Source: Gemmatimonadota bacterium
Lineage (GTDB): Bacteria > Latescibacterota > UBA2968 > UBA8231
DNA length: 14,206 nucleotides
Reading direction: 5' to 3'
NCBI GenBank assembly: GCA_026706165.1
Contig: JAPOZF010000261.1
Coordinates: forward strand, 2,976-17,181
Under the pieces are notes generated by a model. That model made no database searches. It saw nothing but the letters and a program-made list of their open reading frames with translations, and was not told where the DNA came from. Both the position numbers and the translations under genes were made by a program. This document shows positions 1-6,592 of the stretch, piece after piece; position 1 is the first letter of the stretch, and each line of letters starts with the position of its first letter.

Positions 1-878
1 GCTTCCGGGTCGGTGGCGATGGCGAACAGGGTCTCCTCGTGGTCGGGCACCGGGTAGAGGGCCCGCTCCGGGGCGTCGTCGCGCCGCCGCAGGCGGGAGA
101 AGTGCTCGCGCGCCTTGGCCTCCATCGCCTCAGGGTCGAAGTCGCCGACGGCGACGAACCCCATCAGCTCCGGCCGGTACCACTTCGTGTAGAAGTCGCG
201 CAGGGTGGCGTGCTCAAAGGTGTCGAGAACCGCCTTTTCCCCGATCGGCAGGCGCACGGCGTAGCGCGAGTCCTTGAGGATGATCGGAAGCTGCTCGTCG
301 AGCATTCTCTGGCCGGCGCCCCGACGCCCCCGCCACTCCTCGATCACCACGCCGCGCTCCTTGTCGATCTCCACCGAGTCATAGCTGACCTGGTGTGCCC
401 AGTCCTCGAGGATCTGGAACGCCTTGTCGACGAACTCCGAGCTGTCGGTGGGAACGGTGAGCATGTACACGGTTTCGTCGAAGCCGGTGTAGGCGTTGAG
501 GTCCGGACCGAAGCGCATGCCGATGGTCTCGAGATAGTCGATCAGCTCCTGCTTGGCGAAGTTCGCGGTGCCGTTGAAGGCCATGTGCTCGGCGAAGTGG
601 GCCAGCCCCTGCTCATCCTCCTCCTCGAGGACCGAGCCGACGTCGACGGTCAGCCGGAACTCCGCCCGCTTCTCCGGCTTCCGGTTGGCGCGGATCAGGT
701 AGCGGAAGCCGTTCTCCAGCTTTCCGGAGACGATCTGCGGATCGAGCGGGATTTCCGTCTCGAGGGCGGTTCCGGCCGAGGCTGCTGCCCGCGGAGCGGG
801 GGTGGTCTCCTTTTTCGCGGCGCAGGCCGTGAGGGCCGCGGCGGCGAAAAGGAGCAGGGTTCGCGGGAATCTCGTCAT
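1..878 (-). CDS. M16 family zinc metalloprotease lipoprotein (3'-truncated by window edge)
   Basis: An M16 (insulinase/pitrilysin) protease, predicted to be anchored in the cell envelope and to degrade peptides. The 292 codons visible show a hydrophobic leader ending in lipobox LTAC with Cys19 as the lipidation site, then a low-complexity linker, then the M16 N-terminal domain from about residue 43. The inverted zinc motif HFAEH lies at residues 94-98 (two His ligands and the catalytic Glu). The downstream acidic stretch ERGVVIEEW at 174-182 supplies the third ligand, most likely Glu181. The HMAFNG and LNAYTGFDET segments are family hallmarks. Two in-frame ATGs lie at 884 and 878. I chose 878 because CAGGAG sits six bases upstream of it, but abuts 884 directly. 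The remaining M16 domains lie outside the window. The fold and metal site are secure; the substrate is unknown. Confidence 0.93.
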   Translation of the reverse strand, partial: MTRFPRTLLLFAAAALTACAAKKETTPAPRAAASAGTALETEIPLDPQIVSGKLENGFRYLIRANRKPEKRAEFRLTVDVGSVLEEEDEQGLAHFAEHMAFNGTANFAKQELIDYLETIGMRFGPDLNAYTGFDETVYMLTVPTDSSEFVDKAFQILEDWAHQVSYDSVEIDKERGVVIEEWRGRRGAGQRMLDEQLPIILKDSRYAVRLPIGEKAVLDTFEHATLRDFYTKWYRPELMGFVAVGDFDPEAMEAKAREHFSRLRRRDDAPERALYPVPDHEETLFAIATDPE

Positions 879-1001
879 TGTCATCTCCTGAGTTTTATTG
901 AGGCGCAGCAGTAGAACGGGTCGACGGCGCTGGTATCCTGCGGGTCCGGGGGGTGGCGGGTATGCGCGGTGCCGCAGCGACGGCTGCCGGGAGATCCCAC
1001 C

Positions 1002-1029
1002 TTGCCACACCAATGAAACCCTCTATCAT
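1002..1029 (+). promoter_or_regulatory. Candidate sigma-70-type promoter for the mntA-like gene
   Basis: TTGCCA (1002-1007) and TATCAT (1024-1029) are separated by 16 bases, close to a housekeeping -35/-10 pair. It lies about 70 bases upstream of the GTG start at 1098, in a locally AT-richer stretch between two divergent genes. No other promoter-like pair stood out in the 885-1097 spacer. This is a motif match by eye only. Confidence 0.4.
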
Positions 1030-1097
1030 ACTCGTGCTTCTGAAACCAGGCGGGCGCGCTCGCATACATACAAGCGCCGAAGGGGAATCAGCGATCT

Positions 1098-1406
1098 GTG
1101 ACGACAGTGGAAAATTTACCCATCGAAGTTGATAGAGGAAAAATCGCCGACTTCTGTCGCGCACGTGGAATAGGCCGGATGAGTCTATTCGGCTCAGTCC
1201 TTCGGGACGATTTCGATCCGGATCGCAGTGATGTGGATGTGCTGGTGGAGTTTCTCCCCGGAAGAACTCCGGGCTGGGATTTTTTTACCTGGCATGAAGA
1301 GCTGGAGGCCATCCTGGGACACAGGGTCGATCTGTTCTCGGGACTGAATCGGTGGCTGGAACCACTGGTCCGTCGGGAGACACTGGCGATCTATGAGCAA
1401 GCATGA
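1098..1406 (+). CDS. mntA: MNT-domain nucleotidyltransferase, MntA-type antitoxin
   Basis: A minimal nucleotidyltransferase of 102 residues, the usual size for MntA antitoxins. In characterised pairs MntA neutralises its HEPN partner HepT by adding AMP to a tyrosine of the HepT RX4HXY motif. The NTase core is complete: FGSVLR at 31-36 (Gly32-Ser33), the metal-binding pair in SDVDVLVEF (Asp45, Asp47), and a third acidic residue in RVDLF (Asp78). The start is GTG, with an AGGGG-like ribosome site about 12 bases upstream, so the spacing is slightly long. Composition is visibly more AT-rich than the surrounding genes, consistent with acquisition of a mobile toxin-antitoxin cassette. The cognate hepT follows with a 14-base overlap but is broken (see 1393-1577), so this antitoxin appears to be an orphan here. 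The family assignment is strong; current function is doubtful. Confidence 0.88.
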   Translation: MTTVENLPIEVDRGKIADFCRARGIGRMSLFGSVLRDDFDPDRSDVDVLVEFLPGRTPGWDFFTWHEELEAILGHRVDLFSGLNRWLEPLVRRETLAIYEQA

Positions 1407-1577
1407 CCATCGGGTGTGGAATGGAGGGCGATAGCGGGAATGCGGGATCGGCTTGTTCACGGCTATGACGCAATCAATCATGAAATACTCTGGAATGCCG
1501 TGCACGAGCAGCTTCCGGTGCTGAAGAGGACGATACAACAGATGCTCGCCGATACGGAAGTTGAAGCGGAAGACTGA
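1393..1577 (+). pseudogene. hepT: HepT (HEPN/DUF86) toxin remnant with out-of-frame internal deletion
   Basis: Two pieces of a HEPN toxin are juxtaposed in different frames. The ATG at 1393, overlapping the end of mntA, opens MSKHDHRV, a typical HepT start. That frame then reads a few foreign codons and stops at 1432-1434. One base further along in phase, from about 1416 to the TGA at 1575-1577, comes the C-terminal HEPN helix pair: VEWRAIAGMRDRLVHGY (to 1466) and NHEILWNAVHEQLPVLK. The RX4HXY active site is intact, with Arg at 1443-1445, His at 1458-1460 and Tyr at 1464-1466. A complete HepT has about 110-140 residues; roughly the first half after residue 8 is missing. The simplest reading is a deletion of some 150-200 bases with junction near 1413-1422, plus loss of frame. 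The C-terminal piece could only be made by internal initiation at the ATG at 1440, giving about 45 residues with no recognition half. A sequencing or assembly error could restore the frame but not the missing half. Confidence 0.82.
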
Positions 1578-1628
1578 AATCCGCACAGATGAGAAGCGGC
1601 CGGGGACAGGACCACCCCGGGGATTTCA
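1575..1628. terminator. Convergent palindrome spanning both stop codons, likely bidirectional terminator
   Basis: TGAAATCC (1575-1582) is the exact reverse complement of GGATTTCA (1621-1628). Nested inside is CCGGGG (1600-1605) with CCCCGG (1615-1620) around a 9-base loop. The outer arms contain the TGA of the hepT remnant on the plus strand and the TGA of the secreted-protein gene on the minus strand. There is no long T-run on either side, so it is not a textbook intrinsic terminator, but position between convergent genes fits transcript-end formation. Confidence 0.45.
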
Positions 1629-2273
1629 ACGACTCAGGACAGCTTTCAGGCCGCCCCAGGTAGTCCGGGCGACCGCCGTGGGGATTTCAGTTACGACCTC
1701 CATGCGGTGGAATTCCCAGGCGGTCTCCCCGGCGGTGGCAAGCACCAGGGCATTTCCCTCGATGGCGTAGGCGCTGCTGCCGCCCTCCTCGAAACCGGCG
1801 AAGAAATCGATTTCGTCGATTGCAGCGAGGAACTCGTCGACGAAAGCCTCTTCGTACTCCGGGTATCTCTCCTCGGGTATTTCGTTCAGGTCGGCAAAGT
1901 AACGGGCGAGGTTCCGGGCGGCCCGGGTGAAGAAGTTGTCGAAGTCCTCGCCGTCGACCTGCAGGTCCCATCGGGCTATGTCGACCCTGAGGCTGTCCCC
2001 CTCCACTCCGTAGGTCCCGGTGCCGCGGGCGGTGATCGAGTCGATGGCGATGGTTTCCGGGATCTCGAGCCCTTCCAGGAAATCCTCCCTTACCTGAATG
2101 ACCTGGGTGATCTCGAAAGCCCCGTCCTCCTCGAAGGTCAGGCTGGTGGAAATCTCCCCGATCTGATCGTCGAGTACGGTGCTGTCCCAGGTCCCGTGAA
2201 GGGCCTCCTCCTGGGCGGGGAGGGGGAGTGCGAGCAGAGGCAGGAAAAGAATCGGGGACCGAAGCTGGCGCAT
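1626..2273 (-). CDS. Small secreted lipocalin-like protein, function unknown
   Basis: A 215-residue exported protein. Residues 1-20 form a signal peptide (basic MRQLR, hydrophobic core, LPA|Q cleavage). The mature part opens with LHGTWDST, followed by alternating beta-rich segments. This 'GTW' opening plus beta content recalls lipocalin-like/calycin domains (inference; no family recognised with certainty). A strongly acidic helical insert (about residues 125-165, rich in Glu, Asp, Phe, Tyr) precedes two more strands ending at EFHRMEVVTE. The reading frame continues upstream to 2420, but the ATG at 2273 was chosen because it begins the signal peptide and has GGAGG six bases upstream. The gene starts 19 bases after the msrP stop, so the two are probably cotranscribed. 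A role in envelope maintenance alongside MsrP is suggested only by position. Confidence 0.75.
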   Translation of the reverse strand: MRQLRSPILFLPLLALPLPAQEEALHGTWDSTVLDDQIGEISTSLTFEEDGAFEITQVIQVREDFLEGLEIPETIAIDSITARGTGTYGVEGDSLRVDIARWDLQVDGEDFDNFFTRAARNLARYFADLNEIPEERYPEYEEAFVDEFLAAIDEIDFFAGFEEGGSSAYAIEGNALVLATAGETAWEFHRMEVVTEIPTAVARTTWGGLKAVLSR

Positions 2274-2292
2274 GAGGGGCCTCCGGATGAAA

Positions 2293-3270
2293 TCACTCGT
2301 ACAGATGGGCGACGTACTCCCCGTACCCGTTGTAGAGGAGGGTCTTGCGTACTTCAGGTTCGTCGAGATCGTCGGTGATGAACTCTTCCTTTGCCTGCGA
2401 CCAGCGGCGGTGGGGGACATCGGGATCGACGTTGGAGAAAAACTCGTACTCGCTCGGCGATCGCGTGGGCCAGAACGTCGCCGGCTGGTCCTCGGTGAAC
2501 TCGATAAGGGTGATCGACTTGAGGCCCTTGAAGCCGTACTTCCAGGGCGTCACCAGTCGTATCGGGGCACCGTGCTGCTTCGGCAGCTCGTGGCCGTATA
2601 TGCCCGTTACCATCAGGGTCAGCTCATTGGTCGCCTCGGCCATGGTAAGTCCCTCGGTATAGGGCCAGGGGTAGTCGGGCTGGTCCCACTGGTTCTGAGC
2701 CACCTCGGGATTGAAGAAGGAGGTCATGCGCACGTAGCGGGCGGAGGACAGCGGCTTGACCAGGTCGACCAGGTCTTTCATGGGAAATCCCGTCCAGGGG
2801 ATGGCCATGGACCATGCCTCGACGCAGCGGTGGCGGTAAAGGCGCTCTTCGAGGTCCATCCTGCCGATCAGGTCCTCGACGTCCCAGGTCTTCGGCTCCT
2901 CCACCAGGCCGGTAATTTCTACCGTCCAGGGAAGGGGTTCGAACTTGTCGATGTACTCCGTCACCCGCTTGGTGTCGGTGAACTCCCAGAAGTTGTTGTA
3001 GATGCCGGCAATGTTCTCGTCGGTGAGGGGCCGGTCGAGGGTGGAGAAGGAGGGGTTCAGGGGCGCGGGGTAGCGCGGCACCGGCTCGGCGGGAGCGAGA
3101 AAATCTCCCGGGTCGACGAGGTCGGCGGGGTTGAGGAGCTTTTCCGGGATGCATCCCGTGAGCAGGCCGATGCTGCCGAGCCCTGCCCGCCCGAGGAACT
3201 TGCGGCGGTTGAGATAGACGGCTTCGTCCGTGGCTTGACGTTCGGGGATCTCCCATTGTCGGCGAGGCAA
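2293..3270 (-). CDS. msrP: Protein-methionine-sulfoxide reductase catalytic subunit MsrP (YedY), possible Tat lipoprotein
   Basis: A molybdopterin enzyme of the sulfite-oxidase fold that reduces methionine sulfoxide in oxidised periplasmic proteins. The 325 residues match the usual length. A Tat leader NRRKFLGRAG lies at about 21-30 (twin Arg 22-23). The molybdenum-binding Cys149 sits in RHRCVEAWSM. The family blocks GFPMKDL, YVRMTSFFNPE, KQHGAPIRLVTPWKYGFK and SITLIEF are all present. The start is TTG at 3270 with AAAGGAGG six bases upstream; the ATG at 3256 is out of frame. Oddly, the leader ends LLTGC (36-40), a good lipobox, so the protein may be lipidated rather than freely periplasmic. 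The haem membrane partner MsrQ is not in this window; the flanking genes encode an outer-membrane barrel and a small secreted protein. Electron delivery is therefore unclear. The family call is very secure. Confidence 0.96.
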   Translation of the reverse strand: MPRRQWEIPERQATDEAVYLNRRKFLGRAGLGSIGLLTGCIPEKLLNPADLVDPGDFLAPAEPVPRYPAPLNPSFSTLDRPLTDENIAGIYNNFWEFTDTKRVTEYIDKFEPLPWTVEITGLVEEPKTWDVEDLIGRMDLEERLYRHRCVEAWSMAIPWTGFPMKDLVDLVKPLSSARYVRMTSFFNPEVAQNQWDQPDYPWPYTEGLTMAEATNELTLMVTGIYGHELPKQHGAPIRLVTPWKYGFKGLKSITLIEFTEDQPATFWPTRSPSEYEFFSNVDPDVPHRRWSQAKEEFITDDLDEPEVRKTLLYNGYGEYVAHLYE

Positions 3271-3315
3271 CCTCGGCCTCCTTTCACTTGTCGTTCAAAC
3301 AGGGGTAATGCACAA

Positions 3316-3342
3316 GAACCGCCTTGCACTCCGGGGCGGTTC
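3316..3342 (-). terminator. Hairpin just after the outer-membrane protein gene
   Basis: GAACCGCC (3316-3323) pairs perfectly with GGCGGTTC (3335-3342) around an 11-base loop. On the minus strand it begins four bases after the TGA (3346-3348) of the barrel gene and ends about 45 bases before the TTG start of msrP. It lacks a clean T-tract (TTGTGCATTA follows), so it may attenuate rather than end transcription into msrP, or mark the mRNA 3' end. Confidence 0.35.
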
Positions 3343-3345
3343 CCC

Positions 3346-4248
3346 TCAACGCTTGAAAGCCAGCCCCAGGGCCCAGGTCGTTCCGGCCGCGGTATTGCAG
3401 CCGGATACGATGTGAAACAGGTCGGCCCCCAGTTCCAGCCGTTCGCTCAGGGACCAGATTATCCCGGGCGCCAGTTTCAGGCTGTTCTGGTCCCCTATCA
3501 ACATGCCCATGGCACCGGTGGCTCCGCAGTCCCCGAACGTCCGCACTCCCTCGGCCACCCCTTTGACCAGCAGGTTCCCGTAGGTGAAACCGGCCTCGAA
3601 ACTGTACAGGAACTCGTCGCTGAAGATGCCGCCCCGCCTGCGGTAGCCGATCGCGCTCGTAACGTACCCCGGCAACGGGTACAGCGATTTGCCGACCAGC
3701 AGGCGCGTGTCGCCGTCGATCTCCGCGGTTCCCAGGGGAACGTTGCTTTCCTCCTGCATTTCGTAGCCGAGCGGCAGCTTGCCGCCGAGAGTCACGGAGA
3801 CCACGGCCGGATCCTCCAGCAGGCGCCAGCGCAGGCGCATTTCGAGGTCGGCGAAACCGGATTCCTTCTCGTCGGGGTAGATGCGGGTAATGGTGGTGTC
3901 GAGACTCTCGAAGTGCCTCACCTCCGTCTTCTTGTGAACCAGACGCTTGTAGGGAAGGGAGGCCACAAGAGTCAGGCGCTCTCTGACACCGTATTCCAGG
4001 TAGACCGTGGCGTTCCTGTCGGTCAATTCTTCCGTGCTGGGCTTTTCCTGCCGGGCCAGGCGCTCCCCCTCGGCGTTGAGGAACTCCCCGGAGCGGAAGG
4101 AGAGCCCGGCAACCTTGAGGTACAGACCCCCGGGCGGCTGCGTCCAGGCGCCGGCATGCAGCTGCGCGGGGACTGAAGCGAGCAGGATGGCGGCAAGCGC
4201 TTTCCACGGCCGGCGCGTGCGGGAGGAATACGGTCGACTGAGGCGCAT
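3346..4248 (-). CDS. Outer-membrane beta-barrel protein of unknown role
   Basis: A 300-residue exported protein. A basic N-terminus and hydrophobic core lead to a signal-peptidase site at about QLHA|G (Ala32). The mature chain is alternating short amphipathic strands with aromatic and Gly-rich turns, such as GGLYLKVAGLSF, ERLTLVASLPYKRL, FADLEMRLRWRLL, VVSVTLGGKLPLGY, FSYSFEAG-like repeats and a C-terminal strand TTWALGLAF. This resembles the transporter-like barrels annotated as 'MetA-pathway of phenol degradation' outer-membrane proteins (resemblance, not a firm call). Cys residues occur only near the C-terminal third (FGDCGATG, VSGCNTA) and could form a disulfide. The ATG at 4248 is the first start compatible with a signal peptide, but no clear Shine-Dalgarno precedes it. 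It lies upstream of msrP in the same direction with a 75-base gap containing a hairpin. Confidence 0.72.
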   Translation of the reverse strand: MRLSRPYSSRTRRPWKALAAILLASVPAQLHAGAWTQPPGGLYLKVAGLSFRSGEFLNAEGERLARQEKPSTEELTDRNATVYLEYGVRERLTLVASLPYKRLVHKKTEVRHFESLDTTITRIYPDEKESGFADLEMRLRWRLLEDPAVVSVTLGGKLPLGYEMQEESNVPLGTAEIDGDTRLLVGKSLYPLPGYVTSAIGYRRRGGIFSDEFLYSFEAGFTYGNLLVKGVAEGVRTFGDCGATGAMGMLIGDQNSLKLAPGIIWSLSERLELGADLFHIVSGCNTAAGTTWALGLAFKR

Positions 4249-4681
4249 CGTGAAGTTCGAGGTCGTGCGGTATCTACTGAACCGCCGAACCGGGCCGGTG
4301 GTTCCGCGTGGCGTAATTCCGGGATTCAGGTCCGAACCACTTCACCGGCAGGCTCTGGTGGTGTGCGAAATCCGGGGGAAATGCGGAATCATCGCTGAGG
4401 ACCTTCCCGGCCGCGGTCGCATGGAATCTCGATGGTCGGCGGGACGATATGCCCAGGGAAGGGCTGTGTGGCCTGGGCAGACGGAGGAATGGTTCCGGTC
4501 GCGCCAGGAAATGCAGGAAACAGATATTGGACCTCGCCGCCGGTCGGGTCAACTTGCGCCGCCCGGGGCGTCCAGCGGGATGGCCGTGTTTCCCCGGCGC
4601 GGTTCCACGGCGCGGGATTCATCGGGAAACCTTCCGGAAACCCTCCCGGGGACGCGGGGAGGCCATGAGTGAATTCCCCGC
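4249..4681. other. Intergenic stretch without a recognisable gene
   Basis: These 433 bases lie between two minus-strand genes: upstream of the barrel gene and downstream of the ABC-class ATPase. Open frames across it on both strands give Arg/Pro/Gly-rich translations with no domain, leader or ribosome site, so I see no gene. It contains one clean inverted repeat: TGCCCAGG (4450-4457) with CCTGGGCA (4472-4479), an 8-base stem with a 14-base loop, which could form an RNA hairpin. The promoter of the barrel gene is expected here but I could not place it. Confidence 0.6.
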
Positions 4682-6403
4682 TCAGGGCCGGTCCGGGCCC
4701 GGCGCCGCCACACGCAGGCTCGGCAACCGGTTGAGAGCCGCGGCGATCTCGAAGCGGCGGGCCCGGGCCCGGTCTCCGAACCCCGGGGCCGCCAGCGATT
4801 CGAGCCCCCCCGCCCCCATCTCCTCCTCGAGCGCGGCCAGGATCCGGGGAAGGTCGCCGCGCCCGTCGCACAGCCCGCGCGCCAGCCTGAGCAGGGCGTC
4901 GCCGATCATCCGGCACTGGGCCGGGTCCACGATCTGGTACAGCAGTCCGACGTCGATCTCTTCGGCGCCGAACTCGATCGACCGCGTCCTCACCGCCCGT
5001 ACCCTCTCGGCGCGGCGCCCCCGGCGGGGATCGAGACTTTCGGGCAGGGGAACCCGCGCCGCCGCCGGAGTCCATTCATCGGGTGGGCGCGGTTCCGCCT
5101 CTCCCAGGGGCCGGCTGGCGGCGATCTCCCGCGCCAGCGCCGTGACGTCGCGGGGCTGGCAGTCCTCCATCTGAATGACGCAGTCGGCGACGTCGAGGTA
5201 GTCTCCGGCACCGCCCGCCACGAGCACCGAGGAGACGCCGAGGGTCTTCCTGAGCTGGCGCACGCGGTCGATGTAGGGGATGATGGGCTCGCGGTCCCCG
5301 GGGACGAGACGGCGCATGCGGGCGTCGCGGATCATGAAGTTGGTCGCCGCCGTGTCCTCGTCGATCAGCAGGCCGGTCGCCCCCGCCTCGAGCGCCTCGA
5401 CGATGGCGGCGGCCTGGGAGGTGCTGCCCGAGGCCTCGTCGCTGTCGAAGCAGTCCGTACCCCGCCCCAGCAGCAGGCCGCGGATGAAGGGGGTCAGGCA
5501 GACGCCGCGCACCGAGCGGCCGTCCTCGGCGCGCACGCTCACCAGCTCCTCCGCGGAGACGCAGCGCTCGCGGCCGTCCCCGGGGACGTGATCGTAGATG
5601 CCGAGAGCGAGCGCCCGCAGCAGCGTCGACTTGCCGTGGTAGCCGCCCCCGACGATCAGGGTGACGCCGGCGCGTATCCCGAGGCCGCGCAGCCTGCCGG
5701 AGTGCGGGGCCTGCAGCTCGACCGCCAGGGCGTCGGGAACCTGGAGGGGCAGCCCATCCGACAGCGGTCGGGGGTCGACGCCGCTGCGCCGCGGCAGCAC
5801 GCTGCCCTCGGCGAGAAAGGCGATCAGTCCGCGCTCGCCCAGCTGCGCGCGCAGGGCGGCCTGGTCCTCGACGGCGCGGACGTGGGAGCGCAGCGCCTCC
5901 GAGTCGAGGCCGCCGGCCACGGCGAGAAGCGCGGAGCGCAGGCGCCGGGCCAGCAGGTCGGCGGCTTCCCGGCCGAGGATGCGGCGGCCCGCCGCGGGCA
6001 GCCCGGCGCACAGACGGACCCGGGCGCCGCCATCCGCATCGACGACGACCCCGGTCCGTTCCAGGACCTCCTGGCCGGCCGGGCTGATCTCGAGCAGGCC
6101 GCTCCTGCCGCTGCCGGCGCCGCGGGCAGCCCCGCCCAGCGCCGGACGCAGCGCCCGCTGCAGGAAGTCCGCGGTGGCGCGGCGCGCGTCCCGGCCGTGG
6201 CGGGCCCAGGCCGGGAGCGCCGTCACCTCGGGCGGTACGTCGATGCGCAGCCGGCTCGGGGCCGCGAACGGGTCCCCCTGAACGTGATCGAAGCGAAGGG
6301 TGCAGGGACCCAGGGGGTAGCTGCGGCCGCGCAGTTCCCGGTAGTGCCCGTAGGGCCGGCCGTCGAGCCGGACCAGGTCGCGGGAAAGAGTGTCGTCGCT
6401 CAT
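4682..6403 (-). CDS. Predicted ATPase of the 'ABC class' (COG3044/DUF2791-like)
   Basis: A soluble 573-residue ATPase with an ABC-type nucleotide site but no membrane segments and no transporter partner nearby. The N-terminal half (1-235) carries the family's lead-in YGHYRELRGRSYPLG and FDHVQGDPFAAPSR. The ATPase core follows: Walker A GGGYHGKST at 252-260, a signature-like SGSTSQAAAI at 325-334, and Walker B GLLIDED at 344-350, followed by the characteristic TAATNFMIRD (351-360). After that come PIIPYIDRVRQL and the VADCVIQMED segment, then a variable C-terminal domain to residue 573. In these proteins the reaction is ATP hydrolysis; the cellular role is poorly defined, and nucleic-acid or ribonucleoprotein work has been suggested for relatives. 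No convincing Shine-Dalgarno precedes the ATG at 6403. It is transcribed divergently from an alpha/beta hydrolase across a 189-base gap. Family secure, biological role unknown. Confidence 0.93.
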   Translation of the reverse strand: MSDDTLSRDLVRLDGRPYGHYRELRGRSYPLGPCTLRFDHVQGDPFAAPSRLRIDVPPEVTALPAWARHGRDARRATADFLQRALRPALGGAARGAGSGRSGLLEISPAGQEVLERTGVVVDADGGARVRLCAGLPAAGRRILGREAADLLARRLRSALLAVAGGLDSEALRSHVRAVEDQAALRAQLGERGLIAFLAEGSVLPRRSGVDPRPLSDGLPLQVPDALAVELQAPHSGRLRGLGIRAGVTLIVGGGYHGKSTLLRALALGIYDHVPGDGRERCVSAEELVSVRAEDGRSVRGVCLTPFIRGLLLGRGTDCFDSDEASGSTSQAAAIVEALEAGATGLLIDEDTAATNFMIRDARMRRLVPGDREPIIPYIDRVRQLRKTLGVSSVLVAGGAGDYLDVADCVIQMEDCQPRDVTALAREIAASRPLGEAEPRPPDEWTPAAARVPLPESLDPRRGRRAERVRAVRTRSIEFGAEEIDVGLLYQIVDPAQCRMIGDALLRLARGLCDGRGDLPRILAALEEEMGAGGLESLAAPGFGDRARARRFEIAAALNRLPSLRVAAPGPDRP

Positions 6404-6592
6404 GCCGGGTCCGCGTTAGAAATGGACCAGGTTTCTACTGCCGGGCGCCCGACCCCGGCCGGGCCGGCAGCTTGGCAGCGCCGCGAGGCAGGGTGGCAGG
6501 GGGCCATGGCGGAGTTTCGGGAAAGAGTGGCTAAATTCCAGCTGCGCCGCGAACCTTCCTGTCGCCACTCGAATTCGATTGAGGAAACCCAG

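Noticed and set aside
39..914. 291-codon open frame on the plus strand
   Set aside because: Antisense shadow of the M16 protease, which carries HFAEH and a lipobox leader.
885..1097. Short open frames in the spacer between the M16 protease and mntA
   Set aside because: All give Arg/Ser-rich translations on both strands with no ribosome site; the spacer is better read as divergent promoter space.
1618..1696. Repeated GGGGATTTCA at 1618 and about 1679 as a direct repeat flanking an insertion
   Set aside because: The second copy is inside the coding sequence of the secreted protein and the flanks diverge immediately; a ten-base match over this distance can be chance.
2274..2420. Longer start for the small secreted protein
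   Set aside because: It would overlap the end of msrP and bury the signal peptide; the ATG at 2273 has a good GGAGG site.
2272..4176. 634-codon open frame on the plus strand
   Set aside because: Antisense to msrP and the outer-membrane barrel gene, whose family motifs are unmistakable; the translation has no recognisable domain.
5588..6592. 335-codon N-terminal extension of the alpha/beta hydrolase
   Set aside because: This part is antisense to the ABC-class ATPase, has biased composition and no domain, and a proper ATG with GAGGAA lies at 6593 at the start of the fold.
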